DNA from: Xenorhabdus yunnanensis
GTDB taxonomy: Bacteria; Pseudomonadota; Gammaproteobacteria; Enterobacterales; Enterobacteriaceae
DNA length: 53,646 nt
Direction: 5' to 3'
NCBI RefSeq assembly: GCF_028598805.1
Contig: NZ_JAQRFI010000032.1
Coordinates: forward strand, 1 to 53,646
Part shown: one piece after another, positions 19,471-29,019 of the stretch
Layout: each line of letters starts with the position of its first letter
Numbering within the stretch: position 1 is the stretch's first letter
Made by a program: the position numbers and the translations under genes
The notes under the pieces: generated by a model
Database searches by the model: none
Seen by the model: only the letters and a program-made list of their open reading frames with translations
Told to the model about the DNA's origin: nothing

Positions 19471-21375
19471 TTAAATGCTCTTCACATCGTCGATACCATA
19501 CTGCTTCAGGATCTGAATCGCGTTGGTCTTCACTACGCTGTCTGCAAAGCCTTGGTCTTTAAAAACGACTTGAGTACTTTCTGGATTGAGTTTTTCTTTC
19601 AGTTTGGCTATACCCTTAACCACCTGTTCCGTGATGCCATCGTCCAAGCAAACCATTAAGGCACCTGCACCAACAACAAATACTCTCTTGCCCTCGACTG
19701 TAGTTTCTTCCACTTGTTCGGTCAGCTCTAAACCATATTTCAACAAGATCTCGTAAAGCACATCTTCAGGAGTGCGGTCATCTTTGATAGATTTAGCAGC
19801 CAGTTGCAGAGCAGGTTCTAAGCTTTCAAAGTCAGCATCCCAAGCGTGAATATTTGTTTGATCTAATTTGAAAAACTTAACACCTTGGGTTTTATCTTCT
19901 TCTAAAATGGCATTTTTTATTCTTTTTAGGGAAATTCTGGAAATCAATTCGGGTATTAACTCCTTAGTACAATACTCTGTTGCACCCGCATTTTTTGAGA
20001 TAGACTCAGGCAATTGAACCAATATAAACTTTCTTCTACCGCCATCTTTCTTATTTTGTTTTAACACAGCATGACCTGTAGAACCACTTCCAGCAAAAAA
20101 GTCAAGAATTATATCTTCACTATCCGTGACCTTCATTAAGTGTTCAATTAAGCCTGTCGGCTTTGGATAATCAAAAACAGATGAACAGAGAAGGGCTTCA
20201 ACCTCTTTACTTCCTTGCTTCGTTGTAAAATCTGTTATTATTGTTTTTGGATGTTCGGTGCCTCGCTTTTTAACATACTGAAGAACACCATTAGGTTTGA
20301 AGAAGAACTCAACAACCTGCTGTCCTTTAGAGTCAAAAGTATCATTTCCTGATAGCCAATTTTCGATTTGGCTCTTCATTGTCCAACCCGCTTTTAGAGT
20401 GACTTCGCTAGCTAAGGCTCCATTCTTACATTCAAATACACCTGAAATAACTTCAACGACTTCTTTATCTCCAAATACTGATGGAAACGTTTTATTTTCA
20501 CCTAAAAACTTGACTCCGGCAGGGAATGTTATTTCTGACGCAGGGTTTTTAACGCTCACCTTTTTTATTGCACGATCAGAAATTAAGCTATCATCTCCTT
20601 TATAAATAATATGAGGTAATTGAGATATATCTTTTGCATATGCCAAGATATATTCATGTTCTCTGGTAAAAGTTGATGCTGAAGTTCTTCCACTCTTCCA
20701 AATAAATCTTTCAATAAAATTATCTTCACCAAATATTTCATTGCACAAACTGGACAAATTAACAACTTCATGTTCATCTATAGATATAAATATAATTCCA
20801 TCATCAGATAATAAATTTCTGGCCAATTTCAATCTGGGGTAAAGCATATTTAGCCAATCTGTATGATACCGACCAGATGTGTCAGAATTAGTGCTAAAAG
20901 GCTTACCTTGATTATTTACTTGTCCCGTTAATACCTGATAATTTCTTATGTTGTCATAGAAATTATCTTTATAAACAAAATCCTTACCCGTATTGTAAGG
21001 AGGATCGATATAGATCATCTTAACTTTCTTGTGATAAGACTTTTGAAGCAACTTAAGCACTTCAAGGTTGTCGCCTTCAATAAACAGGTTTTCGGTAGTA
21101 TCCCAATTAACACTCTCTTCCTTGCATGGACGTAGCGTACCTGTTGATAGAGTTTGGGCAATTTGACGCGCGCGGGTTTTACCATGCCAGGTGAAGTTAT
21201 AGCGCTCATCTGAGTCATCAACGACTTCACCAAGTACAGCTTTTAAGGCATCAAAATCGATTTTTCCTTCAGAAAATACCTCAGGGAAAAGCTGTTTAAG
21301 TTGATCGATATTTTCTTGAGTGATATTTGTACTCTTGGATTCAGGGTAGTCCAGGGTGATTTTTTCAATTGTCAT
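19471..21375 (-). CDS. mod: Type III DNA methyltransferase, Mod subunit
   Basis: About 634 residues from the ATG at 21375. The catalytic motif DPPYNTGKDFVY (about residues 124-135) and the S-adenosylmethionine site FFAGSGSTGHAV (about 425-436) are in the order of beta-class N6-adenine methyltransferases. The region between them (about 230-400) is the variable target-recognition domain. It methylates one strand of its site and provides specificity for the Res subunit encoded just downstream. The frame stays open to 21414 (another ATG, no clear Shine-Dalgarno sequence); 21375 fits the family's N terminus better. No phase-variable simple repeat is seen in the gene. Confidence 0.9.
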   Translation of the reverse strand: MTIEKITLDYPESKSTNITQENIDQLKQLFPEVFSEGKIDFDALKAVLGEVVDDSDERYNFTWHGKTRARQIAQTLSTGTLRPCKEESVNWDTTENLFIEGDNLEVLKLLQKSYHKKVKMIYIDPPYNTGKDFVYKDNFYDNIRNYQVLTGQVNNQGKPFSTNSDTSGRYHTDWLNMLYPRLKLARNLLSDDGIIFISIDEHEVVNLSSLCNEIFGEDNFIERFIWKSGRTSASTFTREHEYILAYAKDISQLPHIIYKGDDSLISDRAIKKVSVKNPASEITFPAGVKFLGENKTFPSVFGDKEVVEVISGVFECKNGALASEVTLKAGWTMKSQIENWLSGNDTFDSKGQQVVEFFFKPNGVLQYVKKRGTEHPKTIITDFTTKQGSKEVEALLCSSVFDYPKPTGLIEHLMKVTDSEDIILDFFAGSGSTGHAVLKQNKKDGGRRKFILVQLPESISKNAGATEYCTKELIPELISRISLKRIKNAILEEDKTQGVKFFKLDQTNIHAWDADFESLEPALQLAAKSIKDDRTPEDVLYEILLKYGLELTEQVEETTVEGKRVFVVGAGALMVCLDDGITEQVVKGIAKLKEKLNPESTQVVFKDQGFADSVVKTNAIQILKQYGIDDVKSI

Positions 21376-21414
21376 CAGAGGAATTCCATTTATTGCCAAC
21401 TGAGCAAAACTCAT

Positions 21415-21745
21415 GCTCGTGGTTCATATTCTTCGTTACACAGTTAAATCATTGCCTTAATCGCAGCAACTTACTGTTTAAGCGTAGTAAAGAATCCCTG
21501 ATACATCACAATAAATACTGACACTCTTATGACATAAAAATGAAATGTGAAACTAAAACCATCGGATCGCCAACATTCCGCCGAATTGAAAACAGCGTCT
21601 ATCTCGACGCTACGATCCCAATAAAAATCAACCGAAGGAATGATAAATAAGGGGAATGGATAAAAAAATTGCCGAATTTCATGAGCTCGGTTAAGGCGGG
21701 AAGAAAAGTTCATCTAAATTTAGTTATTCAAAAAATGAATAGCTG
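21415..21745. other. Non-coding gap between toxin and mod genes
   Basis: About 330 bases containing only weak frames: an 80-codon minus-strand frame (21471-21713) and a 36-codon plus-strand frame (21540-21650). Neither has a ribosome site that I trust or a family that I can name. The stretch probably carries the promoter of mod-res. It may be a remnant of an inserted element, which I could not identify. Confidence 0.35.
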
Positions 21746-22288
21746 TTACTTTATAGCTGCCAATAAATCCTGAATTTTTAAAAACATGGGAGTTGTTCCA
21801 TTGGATACAGGAATTCCCAATTCAACAAATCCGAGAAGTGTGTAAAATGCAACAGCATCAGGATCAGCATCCAAAAATATTCCCTTAATTGGCATCACAT
21901 TATGAACTTTAATGGCATGTTCTAAAAATTCCCTCATTAAAATATGACCATATCCTTTCTTTTGATGTTTAACTGATACTCCCAGCATCACCAAACGAAC
22001 GACAGAAAGGTCACTTGGCATCGAGCCACTTAATACGCCACTGAGCCGAGATTTTGCCAGTGAATAGCCAGTAAAACTACAGACTCCAAGTAATTCACCC
22101 ATTTTGGTGTCAATTAGGACTTTGGCAACACAATTTCCATTGGCGACGTTGCTCTTAAGACTATTGCGAACGTAACGATTAATAACATGATTGCCACAAT
22201 CAAAGGCTTTTTGACCCGAGTATGTCATATCACTCTGATAGTTCACACAAATGTATTCAACCATGATTTCATTTAGTAGCTTTTCCAT
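21746..22288 (-). CDS. GNAT-family acetyltransferase, probable toxin of a toxin-antitoxin pair
   Basis: A 180-residue N-acetyltransferase. The acetyl-CoA site reads VKHQKKGYGHILMREFLEHA (the Q/RxxGxG/A pattern, about residues 111-130) and the C-terminal AFYTLLGFVEL is typical of GNATs. In toxin-antitoxin pairs, such enzymes acetylate the amino acid on charged tRNA and stop translation. The reading frame overlaps the 3' end of the DUF1778 antitoxin gene by 20 bases if the first ATG is used; an ATG at 22264 (172 residues) is also possible. The overlap and pairing are the main evidence for a toxin role; the target tRNA cannot be told. The type resembles TacT/KacT/AtaT. Confidence 0.8.
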   Translation of the reverse strand: MEKLLNEIMVEYICVNYQSDMTYSGQKAFDCGNHVINRYVRNSLKSNVANGNCVAKVLIDTKMGELLGVCSFTGYSLAKSRLSGVLSGSMPSDLSVVRLVMLGVSVKHQKKGYGHILMREFLEHAIKVHNVMPIKGIFLDADPDAVAFYTLLGFVELGIPVSNGTTPMFLKIQDLLAAIK

Positions 22289-22574
22289 CTTTGTTCTTTC
22301 TCATCAAAGCACATAAAGCAAGTGTTGGAGATGCGGGTTCAGCAATCAGTACATTCAAGGTACGCCAGTTTTCTTCATCTAACTCACGACGTTTTTGGTT
22401 TTCCAGAACTTCTTCAGCTCGTTCGAAAGCCGCATTCAAGATAAAAGCACTTAAATCAACACCGGCAACCTGCGCGGCCTGACGTAAGATTTCTTTTAGT
22501 TCGGTGCTGGTTTTTAACTCTACACGGGCATTTTTAGCCGCCTTGAGTGTTTTTTCCACTGATATCGTTGCCAT
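22269..22574 (-). CDS. DUF1778-type antitoxin
   Basis: A 101-residue protein with an N-terminal ribbon-helix-helix region (RVELKTSTELKEILRQAAQVAGVDLSAFILNAA..., residues about 17-49) and a charged C-terminal tail, as in TacA/AtaR antitoxins that bind DNA and block the partner acetyltransferase. It is directly upstream of, and overlapping, the GNAT gene. The start ATG follows AGGAG at 9 bases. A good promoter and a palindrome lie upstream (22657-22711), the expected place for autorepression by the complex. Confidence 0.85.
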   Translation of the reverse strand: MATISVEKTLKAAKNARVELKTSTELKEILRQAAQVAGVDLSAFILNAAFERAEEVLENQKRRELDEENWRTLNVLIAEPASPTLALCALMRKNKDGKATK

Positions 22575-22656
22575 TCTAGGTCACTCCTGTTGTTTGATTA
22601 TTACCATTTCTTACTCGTGTGTAGGAATAGATTTCTTATATATATTGTACTGATGG

Positions 22657-22685
22657 AAGATAGCATTTAGTGGAGCCAGATGCAA
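22657..22685 (-). promoter_or_regulatory. Promoter of the toxin-antitoxin pair
   Basis: On the minus strand, TTGCAT (-35, at 22685-22680) and TATCTT (-10, at 22662-22657) are separated by 17 bases, about 80 bases upstream of the antitoxin start. This is a sequence match only. Confidence 0.5.
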
Positions 22686-22686
22686 T

Positions 22687-22711
22687 TATGTACGGCTGTA
22701 AGCCGTACATA
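22687..22711. promoter_or_regulatory. 11-bp inverted repeat next to the toxin-antitoxin promoter
   Basis: TATGTACGGCT (22687-22697) and AGCCGTACATA (22701-22711) are perfect arms around GTA. The repeat touches the -35 side of the toxin-antitoxin promoter. It could be the operator bound by the antitoxin, or a terminator for the hsd transcript coming from upstream; no T-tract follows, which favours the operator reading. Confidence 0.5.
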
Positions 22712-22796
22712 TAAGATGAAAGTTTAACAATTGAGTGGCGTCTATTTGCTGGTTTAACCGCCGTCTGGTTGTCGGCTTAGAGCTGTTTGAAACCCT

Positions 22797-23156
22797 CTAA
22801 CAACTTGTATTTAATATAAAAATATCAATATATATATCTTCCTCTTCAATTATTCGTTGCATACTTTCAATCCAAGAAACCTTAAAGGCAGGGGCGTTTG
22901 CAAACAGTTTGTAAAGCTCCAACTCATTTTTTCGACGTTGCAGCATAATTTCCTTCAATATCTTTTCAAAAGCTAAATCTCGGGTATCTGGGTCAGGGTT
23001 GTCTTTATATTTAGTTTTAAAATCAGGATGCTTGCGGACACTGTCAACTATTCCAAGGCTCGCTAAGCTTGCAACAATATCGCCCGAGAAAGAAAGGTTG
23101 CACACTGTTTCCAAAGCACTTAGAGTTATGTTCTGCTCAAAACAGGCATCTCGTTG
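22797..23156 (-). pseudogene. Unidentified ORF in frame with and directly after hsdR
   Basis: This frame continues hsdR beyond its TGA (23159-23157) for about 119 codons to a stop at 22797. No ATG lies near its beginning; the first usable start is a TTG at 23114 (105 residues) without a ribosome site. The protein ends in a helical, charged region (DTRDLAFEKILKEIMLQRRKNELELYKLF). It might be the C-terminal scrap of another R subunit or of an unrelated helical protein, or part of hsdR cut off by a stop codon. The upstream R subunit already ends in a family-like way, so I lean to a fused scrap. Confidence 0.4.
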
Positions 23157-26072
23157 TCAGAATCCACTCAACCCGTTAATAAACGTATCAATCACGCTGC
23201 GTACCCGATTATACACACGTGCCAGAACGGTCTGACGCTCCAGAATCTTCGGTGTCCAAGTCAGCGTTGCAGCAACCTCGTCCTCACGCGGCATCACATT
23301 GGTGAACAAGTAATTATCCAGTAATTCATTCAACTTGATAGAATCCAGCCGCTCTTCAATGCATAGCGCAGAGATCGCTTTGTTTTTTTCCTGCGTGACA
23401 TAAGTTTCAAACACCTGGGTGATATCTTCATCATGCGCTACACGTAGAAGATTTTGTTCGATAAAGTTATCAATCAGTTCACGTTTACTACGCAACGTCA
23501 CATCGCTATCAATAGCTTCCATAACTTTTTTCTTCTGTTTCTGCTGCTCTTTTGGCGACATTGACTGAATATTTGCCAGTAATTTGAGGATATAACCGAC
23601 ATTAATTTCATCACGAAGGAGCAGGGAAACTTCGAAATCCACCTCATCCAGAATGGATACTTTCTCTTTACCGGAGTGCTTTTTTACTTTGTCGTAAATA
23701 TCGAGATATTTACTGGTGTAGTCAGCCAGAGTTTGGTCAGAAAATGGTTTACTCACATCATCAAAATCAGCAAAGCTTTCGAGGATATTCTTCAGGCGCA
23801 TCACATCTCGGAATGCATTAACAAATACCAATTGGGCATGTTCATCCGGTAGATTGTCCACACTTTCCACTGTTGGGGTTAAGGTCAACAAATAATCAAT
23901 AGAAGCCTGATACTCGCTCAGGTATTCTTCAAATGGCTTTAGCAGTACAACAGAAGATGCATTTTTATTGGAGAACAGTGCAATAGCATCATCCGTCGCT
24001 TTTTTCAGGTTGCGGAAACAGACGATATTTCCGTGACTTTTCTTCTCGTTAAGGATTCGGTTAGTACGAGAGAACGCTTGTACCAATCCGTGGAAACGCA
24101 GGTTTTTGTCCACATACAATGTGTTCAGTGCCGGGCTATCAAAACCAGTAAGGAACATATTCACAACCAAAAGAATATCAATACCTTTCTCTTTGGTGCG
24201 TTTGGCAATGTCTTTGTAGTAGTTATAAAAACTCTGTGAGTCATTTGCTGAGTAGCTGGTACCGTACAGAGCGTTATAATCCGCAATAAAACTATCCAGA
24301 TGATCACGACTGGAGATATCAATTTTGCTTCCTTGTGGCAGGCTGATATCTTCTTCATCCAGTAAACCGTTAACCGCTTCTTTATCGCTTTTATCCGCTT
24401 CATTAGCGGTATAGGTAAAGATGGAAGCAATCTTCAATGGCTTGTATGCCGGATCAGCTGCTGAAAGTGTGGCCTGTTTTTCTTTAAACAGTTTGTAGTA
24501 AGTGATCAGCATATCCACTGACCCGACGCAGAACATGGCGGTAAATTCGCGGTTACGGGTCTTAGCGCTGTGGTGTGCCAGAATATAGTCGGTGATTTTC
24601 CCCAGTCTGATCTCGCTTTCCATCACCTCTTTGGTATCGATATCTTCCACATCAATATCGATTTCATTGCTACTCGCTTTGCGTTTGTAGGTACCAACAT
24701 ACTCAACTGAAAAGCGCAGTACGTTTTCGTCGCGTATCGCATCGATAATCACATATTTGTGCAGGCATTTGTCAAACAGCATTTCAGTGGTCTGTTTGAT
24801 ACCGTTAGTGATATTGACGTTATCGGCAAAAATTGGCGTGCCAGTGAAACCGAATAGCTGCGCATTTTCAAAGAAACTCACAATTGCTTTATGGGTGTCG
24901 CCAAATTGACTGCGGTGGCATTCGTCAAAGATAAACACGATGCGCTCTTTGCGCAGGTGTTCCAATTGTGCTTTATAGCCTTCGTGAGTGATAACATTGT
25001 TCAGCTTTTGAATGGTGGTTAGCGTTAGTTTGCTGCTGGTGGCCTTCAGGTGCTTAATCAGCGTGCTGGTGTTATTGGTAGTATCCACACTGTCTTTGGC
25101 AAAGGCATTAAATTCTCTGGCCGTCTGATAGTCGAGATCGCGGCGATCGACAACAAAAATTACCCGATCCACTTCTGGCATCGACATAATCACTTGACTG
25201 GCCTTAAAAGAGGTAAGCGTTTTGCCGGAGCCGGTGGTATGCCAGATATAACCGTTGCGCGGTTTTTCTTGAATGTGCAGGCTTTCTTTCACATGGCGGA
25301 TCATCGCTTCGCAGGCGTAAAACTGATACGGGCGCATCACCATCAAGCACTTACGGGTTTCGTTCAGCACTGTATAGTGGGTGATCATTTTGGCAATATG
25401 GCATACTTTCAGAAACGCTTCGGCAAACTTCTCCAGCGATTTAATCGGCTCGTTTTTTTCATCCGTCCAGAAGAAGGTCTGCTCGAAATGGTTGGCACGA
25501 TTATTAGCGTAGTATTTGGTATCTACGCCGTTACTGATGATAAAGATCTGCACATACTGGAATAGACCGCTGCCGACCCAGAAAGCATCGCGATGGTAGC
25601 GGTCGATCTGGTTAAACGCTTCTTTTAGCCCCAGTCCACGGCGTTTAAGCTCGATCTGAACCAGCGGTAAGCCATTAATCAGTAATGTAACGTCAAAGCG
25701 GGTTTTGCGGCTGTTCTGCTCGGCATTAAACTGTTTTACCTGACGCGTGACCTGAAACTCATTCTGGCACCACTCTTCTTTATTAATAAAACTGAGCCAT
25801 TTCTCTGTACCGTCATCACGCAACAGTTGGTAGCGATCGCGCAGGGTTTTGGCGCGATCGATTACCTCGTTACCTTTGGTCAGATGCAGGAAAACACGTT
25901 TAAATTCGCTGTCACTGAGCGGCGCAGCTTCTAATCGGTTATGGATTTCAATCTGCTTTTTCAGGTTGGCTTTCATACTGGCTTCGTCAGTGACGTTAAC
26001 CAGTTCGTAGTGCATGCCTACCAGTTGATCCACCAATTGCGTTTCTAACTCGTATTCGCTTTGCGTTGCCAT
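23157..26072 (-). CDS. hsdR: Type I restriction enzyme, R (motor and nuclease) subunit
   Basis: A 971-residue protein. The N-terminal nuclease domain has FDVTLLINGLPLVQIELKRRG (about 125-146; acidic D and ExK pattern). Helicase motif I is HTTGSGKTLTS (about 280) and motif II is FDECHRSQFG (about 382), followed by the C-terminal helical region that docks on the methylase. It translocates DNA and cuts away from the recognition site. The closest type is EcoR124I-like (family IC). It is the last gene of the operon hsdM-hsdS-hsdR, 58 bases after hsdS. The start ATG (MATQSEYELE) fits the family. The region after its stop is odd: see 22797-23156. Confidence 0.93.
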   Translation of the reverse strand: MATQSEYELETQLVDQLVGMHYELVNVTDEASMKANLKKQIEIHNRLEAAPLSDSEFKRVFLHLTKGNEVIDRAKTLRDRYQLLRDDGTEKWLSFINKEEWCQNEFQVTRQVKQFNAEQNSRKTRFDVTLLINGLPLVQIELKRRGLGLKEAFNQIDRYHRDAFWVGSGLFQYVQIFIISNGVDTKYYANNRANHFEQTFFWTDEKNEPIKSLEKFAEAFLKVCHIAKMITHYTVLNETRKCLMVMRPYQFYACEAMIRHVKESLHIQEKPRNGYIWHTTGSGKTLTSFKASQVIMSMPEVDRVIFVVDRRDLDYQTAREFNAFAKDSVDTTNNTSTLIKHLKATSSKLTLTTIQKLNNVITHEGYKAQLEHLRKERIVFIFDECHRSQFGDTHKAIVSFFENAQLFGFTGTPIFADNVNITNGIKQTTEMLFDKCLHKYVIIDAIRDENVLRFSVEYVGTYKRKASSNEIDIDVEDIDTKEVMESEIRLGKITDYILAHHSAKTRNREFTAMFCVGSVDMLITYYKLFKEKQATLSAADPAYKPLKIASIFTYTANEADKSDKEAVNGLLDEEDISLPQGSKIDISSRDHLDSFIADYNALYGTSYSANDSQSFYNYYKDIAKRTKEKGIDILLVVNMFLTGFDSPALNTLYVDKNLRFHGLVQAFSRTNRILNEKKSHGNIVCFRNLKKATDDAIALFSNKNASSVVLLKPFEEYLSEYQASIDYLLTLTPTVESVDNLPDEHAQLVFVNAFRDVMRLKNILESFADFDDVSKPFSDQTLADYTSKYLDIYDKVKKHSGKEKVSILDEVDFEVSLLLRDEINVGYILKLLANIQSMSPKEQQKQKKKVMEAIDSDVTLRSKRELIDNFIEQNLLRVAHDEDITQVFETYVTQEKNKAISALCIEERLDSIKLNELLDNYLFTNVMPREDEVAATLTWTPKILERQTVLARVYNRVRSVIDTFINGLSGF

Positions 26073-26130
26073 TAGTTGTAGTGCCTTATTTTGTAAGTGC
26101 AGACCCGGTTCTAGCCGGGTTAGAGGATAT

Positions 26131-27348
26131 TTAGACGAACATTTGCTGGAGTAAACCTTGCTTCCAGGTTTTTAATTTGTCTAGTTCTGCTTTTTTGGAG
26201 GTGATTTTGCAGTCAATAGCAGAGAGAACATTAGCGATCTTTTCTTGTTCAGTTAAGCAGGGGGACGGTAAGGATAAAGTCGCAAAAGCTTGGTAACTGA
26301 TTTGTTTTCCATCACGTATTCCAACAACAGTTTGACTAAGCTCTTCAATAAAGCTTTCTTTTTTCAAATAGAATCTATAAAAATCACCAACTATTGGCTT
26401 TATGTTTTTTAGAATAGTATATGCTGGACTACAGATGCCTTTTATGAATGAGTATTCTATTCCACCTTGGAATGAGCGCAAACTAATTACAAAGTCACCT
26501 TTTTCAATTATTTTGTATGAGTTTATACTGGACTGACTACTTTTGATATCAATGTTTATATCATCTCTTTTTACTACACCATTCTCTTGAGTAACAGCTA
26601 AAACAGGTAAATCACCATTGTGTTTTTTATTACTACTATTCTTGAAAATTTTCCCAGCATTAATAAATTTCCACTCTGGAAAAGCCTCCCCATTCTCATC
26701 CTTAAACCGTAACTCCTGACTAAAAATCTTCTGCATCATGCCTTTTTTATACTGGCACAACAGATCGTATTGCTTGTTTAGCAGCATGAGTTTTTTGTCT
26801 ACAGAGGACAGAAAATCGGCGATTTTGGTTTGTTCTTCTTTACTTGGATAACAGATTTCAATTTGAAAAACATCGTTTTTTGTAATGTTCTTCATGCTAT
26901 TACTTGTACCTGAAGCCTGCTCTCTTAGTAATGACCTTCCTTTATCTGAACTCAGAAAGCATGCTAACCATTGCATATTACAAACATCTTTATTTATCTT
27001 AACTTGCCATAAACGATCAGGTACAAAAGTATTTTTTGGAGCACTATTTATGTATGCGTTCGCTCCCACTAATAATGGAGTATTCATTCTGCTGATTAAT
27101 ATACTATCGCTAATCAATCTTTCTTTTAATCTTGCAACTTCTTCATCTGCTATTACTTTCTTCCTTTCCATATCATTAAAATAGCCAAGTGACACGCAAC
27201 TTGTTTTAAGGATGGAAAACTCATTTTCATCAGGTGATTCATCAAGCGAATTAACAGAAACTCCAGCATCAAGAGACACGATTAACTTTTTAAGATAATC
27301 CAAGTTCCATTTATCTTTGTATGATTTAAATCGCAACTTCGGCACCAT
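26131..27348 (-). CDS. hsdS: Type I restriction enzyme, S (specificity) subunit
   Basis: A 405-residue protein with two variable target-recognition domains (about 1-150 and 215-360), each followed by a conserved helical spacer; the two spacers begin near FLSSVDKKLMLLNKQYDLL (about 188) and VLSAIDCKITSKKAELDKL (about 378). Each recognition domain reads one half of a split DNA site. The ATG at 27348 overlaps the hsdM TGA by one base (TGATG), so translation is coupled; the GTG just before it is less likely. AT content is higher than in hsdM and hsdR, as is usual for shuffled recognition domains. The length is normal. Confidence 0.92.
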   Translation of the reverse strand: MVPKLRFKSYKDKWNLDYLKKLIVSLDAGVSVNSLDESPDENEFSILKTSCVSLGYFNDMERKKVIADEEVARLKERLISDSILISRMNTPLLVGANAYINSAPKNTFVPDRLWQVKINKDVCNMQWLACFLSSDKGRSLLREQASGTSNSMKNITKNDVFQIEICYPSKEEQTKIADFLSSVDKKLMLLNKQYDLLCQYKKGMMQKIFSQELRFKDENGEAFPEWKFINAGKIFKNSSNKKHNGDLPVLAVTQENGVVKRDDINIDIKSSQSSINSYKIIEKGDFVISLRSFQGGIEYSFIKGICSPAYTILKNIKPIVGDFYRFYLKKESFIEELSQTVVGIRDGKQISYQAFATLSLPSPCLTEQEKIANVLSAIDCKITSKKAELDKLKTWKQGLLQQMFV

Positions 27349-28955
27349 CACTTATTTCCCTCAATCAGCGTAAACGGTGTCCCAATCTCTAGTTCCTTAC
27401 AAAACCCAGCAATGGTCTTATCAATCTCCGCTACTTTTCCTTCCAGCTCGCAAATTTCCTTCGCCACGGCATTCAGATCGATTTCCTCTTCCGCTTCAAA
27501 GGTATCGACATAGCGCGGGATATTGAGGTTGTAATCGTTATTATGGACCTCTTCCAGCGTTGCGATATGGCTGTATTTCTCGACCGCCTTCCAGTCATTA
27601 TAGGTGTCAGCAATTTTGTCGATATGCTCCGGTAGCAGGCGGTTCTGAGTTTTCACCTTCTCGAAGTCATTGCTGGCATCGATAAATAGAATGCTGTCGT
27701 TATGCTTACGGCATTTGCGCAGTACCAGCACGCAGGTTGGGATACTGGTACCGTAGAAAATATTGGCAGGCAGGCCGATCACCGCATCAATGCAGTTCAG
27801 TTTTTCGATCATAAACTGACGGATATGACCTTCCGCCGCGCCACGGAACAATACGCCGTGCGGCAAAACCACCGCCATGGTGCCGTCATCTTCCAGATGG
27901 TGGAGCATATGTTGTACAAACGCCATATCTGCCTTGCTGGACGGGGCCAGTTTGCCGTATTGAGCAAAGCGGTCATCGTTCATAAACAACGAGCTGGCGC
28001 TCCACTTGGCAGAAAACGGCGGATTAGCCACAATTGCATCAAACTTCAGGTGCATATGCTGCGGATGTTCCAGCGTGTCTTCTTGAACAATTTCAAAATC
28101 CGCATAGTGAACGCCATGCAGGATCATATTCATTCGCGCTAAGTTGTAGGTGGTGCGGTTCATCTCCTGACCGTAGATTTTACCCACCGATGAGGCTTCA
28201 CGTTTTACGCGCAGCAGCAATGAACCAGAACCGCAAGTTGGGTCATATACGTTTTTTAGTTTCAGCTTATAGGTAGTGACGATTTTCGCCAGCAAAGTCG
28301 AAACAGGCTGTGGGGTATAAAACTCCCCGGCTTTTTTACCTGCACCACTGGCAAACTGACCAATCAGATATTCATAGGCATCGCCCAAGATATCGGAACT
28401 GGCTTCACTCAGGTTAAAACTCAGCTTATCTAGTTCGGTGATTACTTTGCCGATCAACTCGTTTTTCGCTTCTGCAGTACTACCCAGTTTACTGGAACCT
28501 AAATCAAGATCTTCAAACAGGTTGCTGAAGTCATCGGCAGAATCAGTACCCAGCGTGCTTTGTTCAATATTGCGCAGCGTGGTCGCCAGATCTTCAAGAA
28601 TAAAACCGGTACCAGCGCCTTTCGGATCTTTGGCGACGCGTTCCGCCATGGTGTGGAACAGGTCTGTGGGTGGCAGGAAATAACCCAACGTCTGGATGCT
28701 GTCTTCTTTTACCGCTTCTACGATATCCTGATACGCCGGATGTTCTACCGTGAGTTCGTTGTACTGAATTCCGTCTTCAGCAAGGATATTGTTCGCATAT
28801 GTAACAAATTTTTCAGAGAGATATTTGTAGAAGATGAAGCCTAAGCAGTAATCGCGAAATTCATCGGCATTCATTTTACCACGCAGGGTATCGGCGATAT
28901 TCCACAGGCGGCTTTGCAGTTCACTTAAATTTTGCACTTCAATTTGGGGAGACAT
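27348..28955 (-). CDS. hsdM: Type I DNA methyltransferase, M subunit
   Basis: A 535-residue N6-adenine methyltransferase. The S-adenosylmethionine site YDPTCGSGSLLL is near residue 238 and the catalytic NPPF motif (VANPPFSAKW) is near 308, the order of gamma-class enzymes. The N-terminal helical domain (1-150) contacts the partner DNA-site reader. With HsdS it forms the modification enzyme that protects host DNA, and with HsdR it forms the restriction enzyme. It is the first gene of the hsdMSR operon, so its promoter should lie in the 28956-29019 gap. All motifs are intact. Confidence 0.93.
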   Translation of the reverse strand: MSPQIEVQNLSELQSRLWNIADTLRGKMNADEFRDYCLGFIFYKYLSEKFVTYANNILAEDGIQYNELTVEHPAYQDIVEAVKEDSIQTLGYFLPPTDLFHTMAERVAKDPKGAGTGFILEDLATTLRNIEQSTLGTDSADDFSNLFEDLDLGSSKLGSTAEAKNELIGKVITELDKLSFNLSEASSDILGDAYEYLIGQFASGAGKKAGEFYTPQPVSTLLAKIVTTYKLKLKNVYDPTCGSGSLLLRVKREASSVGKIYGQEMNRTTYNLARMNMILHGVHYADFEIVQEDTLEHPQHMHLKFDAIVANPPFSAKWSASSLFMNDDRFAQYGKLAPSSKADMAFVQHMLHHLEDDGTMAVVLPHGVLFRGAAEGHIRQFMIEKLNCIDAVIGLPANIFYGTSIPTCVLVLRKCRKHNDSILFIDASNDFEKVKTQNRLLPEHIDKIADTYNDWKAVEKYSHIATLEEVHNNDYNLNIPRYVDTFEAEEEIDLNAVAKEICELEGKVAEIDKTIAGFCKELEIGTPFTLIEGNK

Positions 28956-29019
28956 AGTTCTTCCTGTTGTTTCTGTTCGTCACGACACCGCAACATTTGG
29001 GTTAAATCATATCACTGAG

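Noticed and set aside
21540-21650. 36-codon plus-strand frame with a plausible-looking peptide
   Set aside because: Too short, no Shine-Dalgarno sequence; could be a remnant of an inserted element but I cannot name it.
21471-21713. 80-codon minus-strand frame between toxin and mod genes
   Set aside because: No ribosome site, odd composition, no recognisable family; mentioned only as part of the gap.
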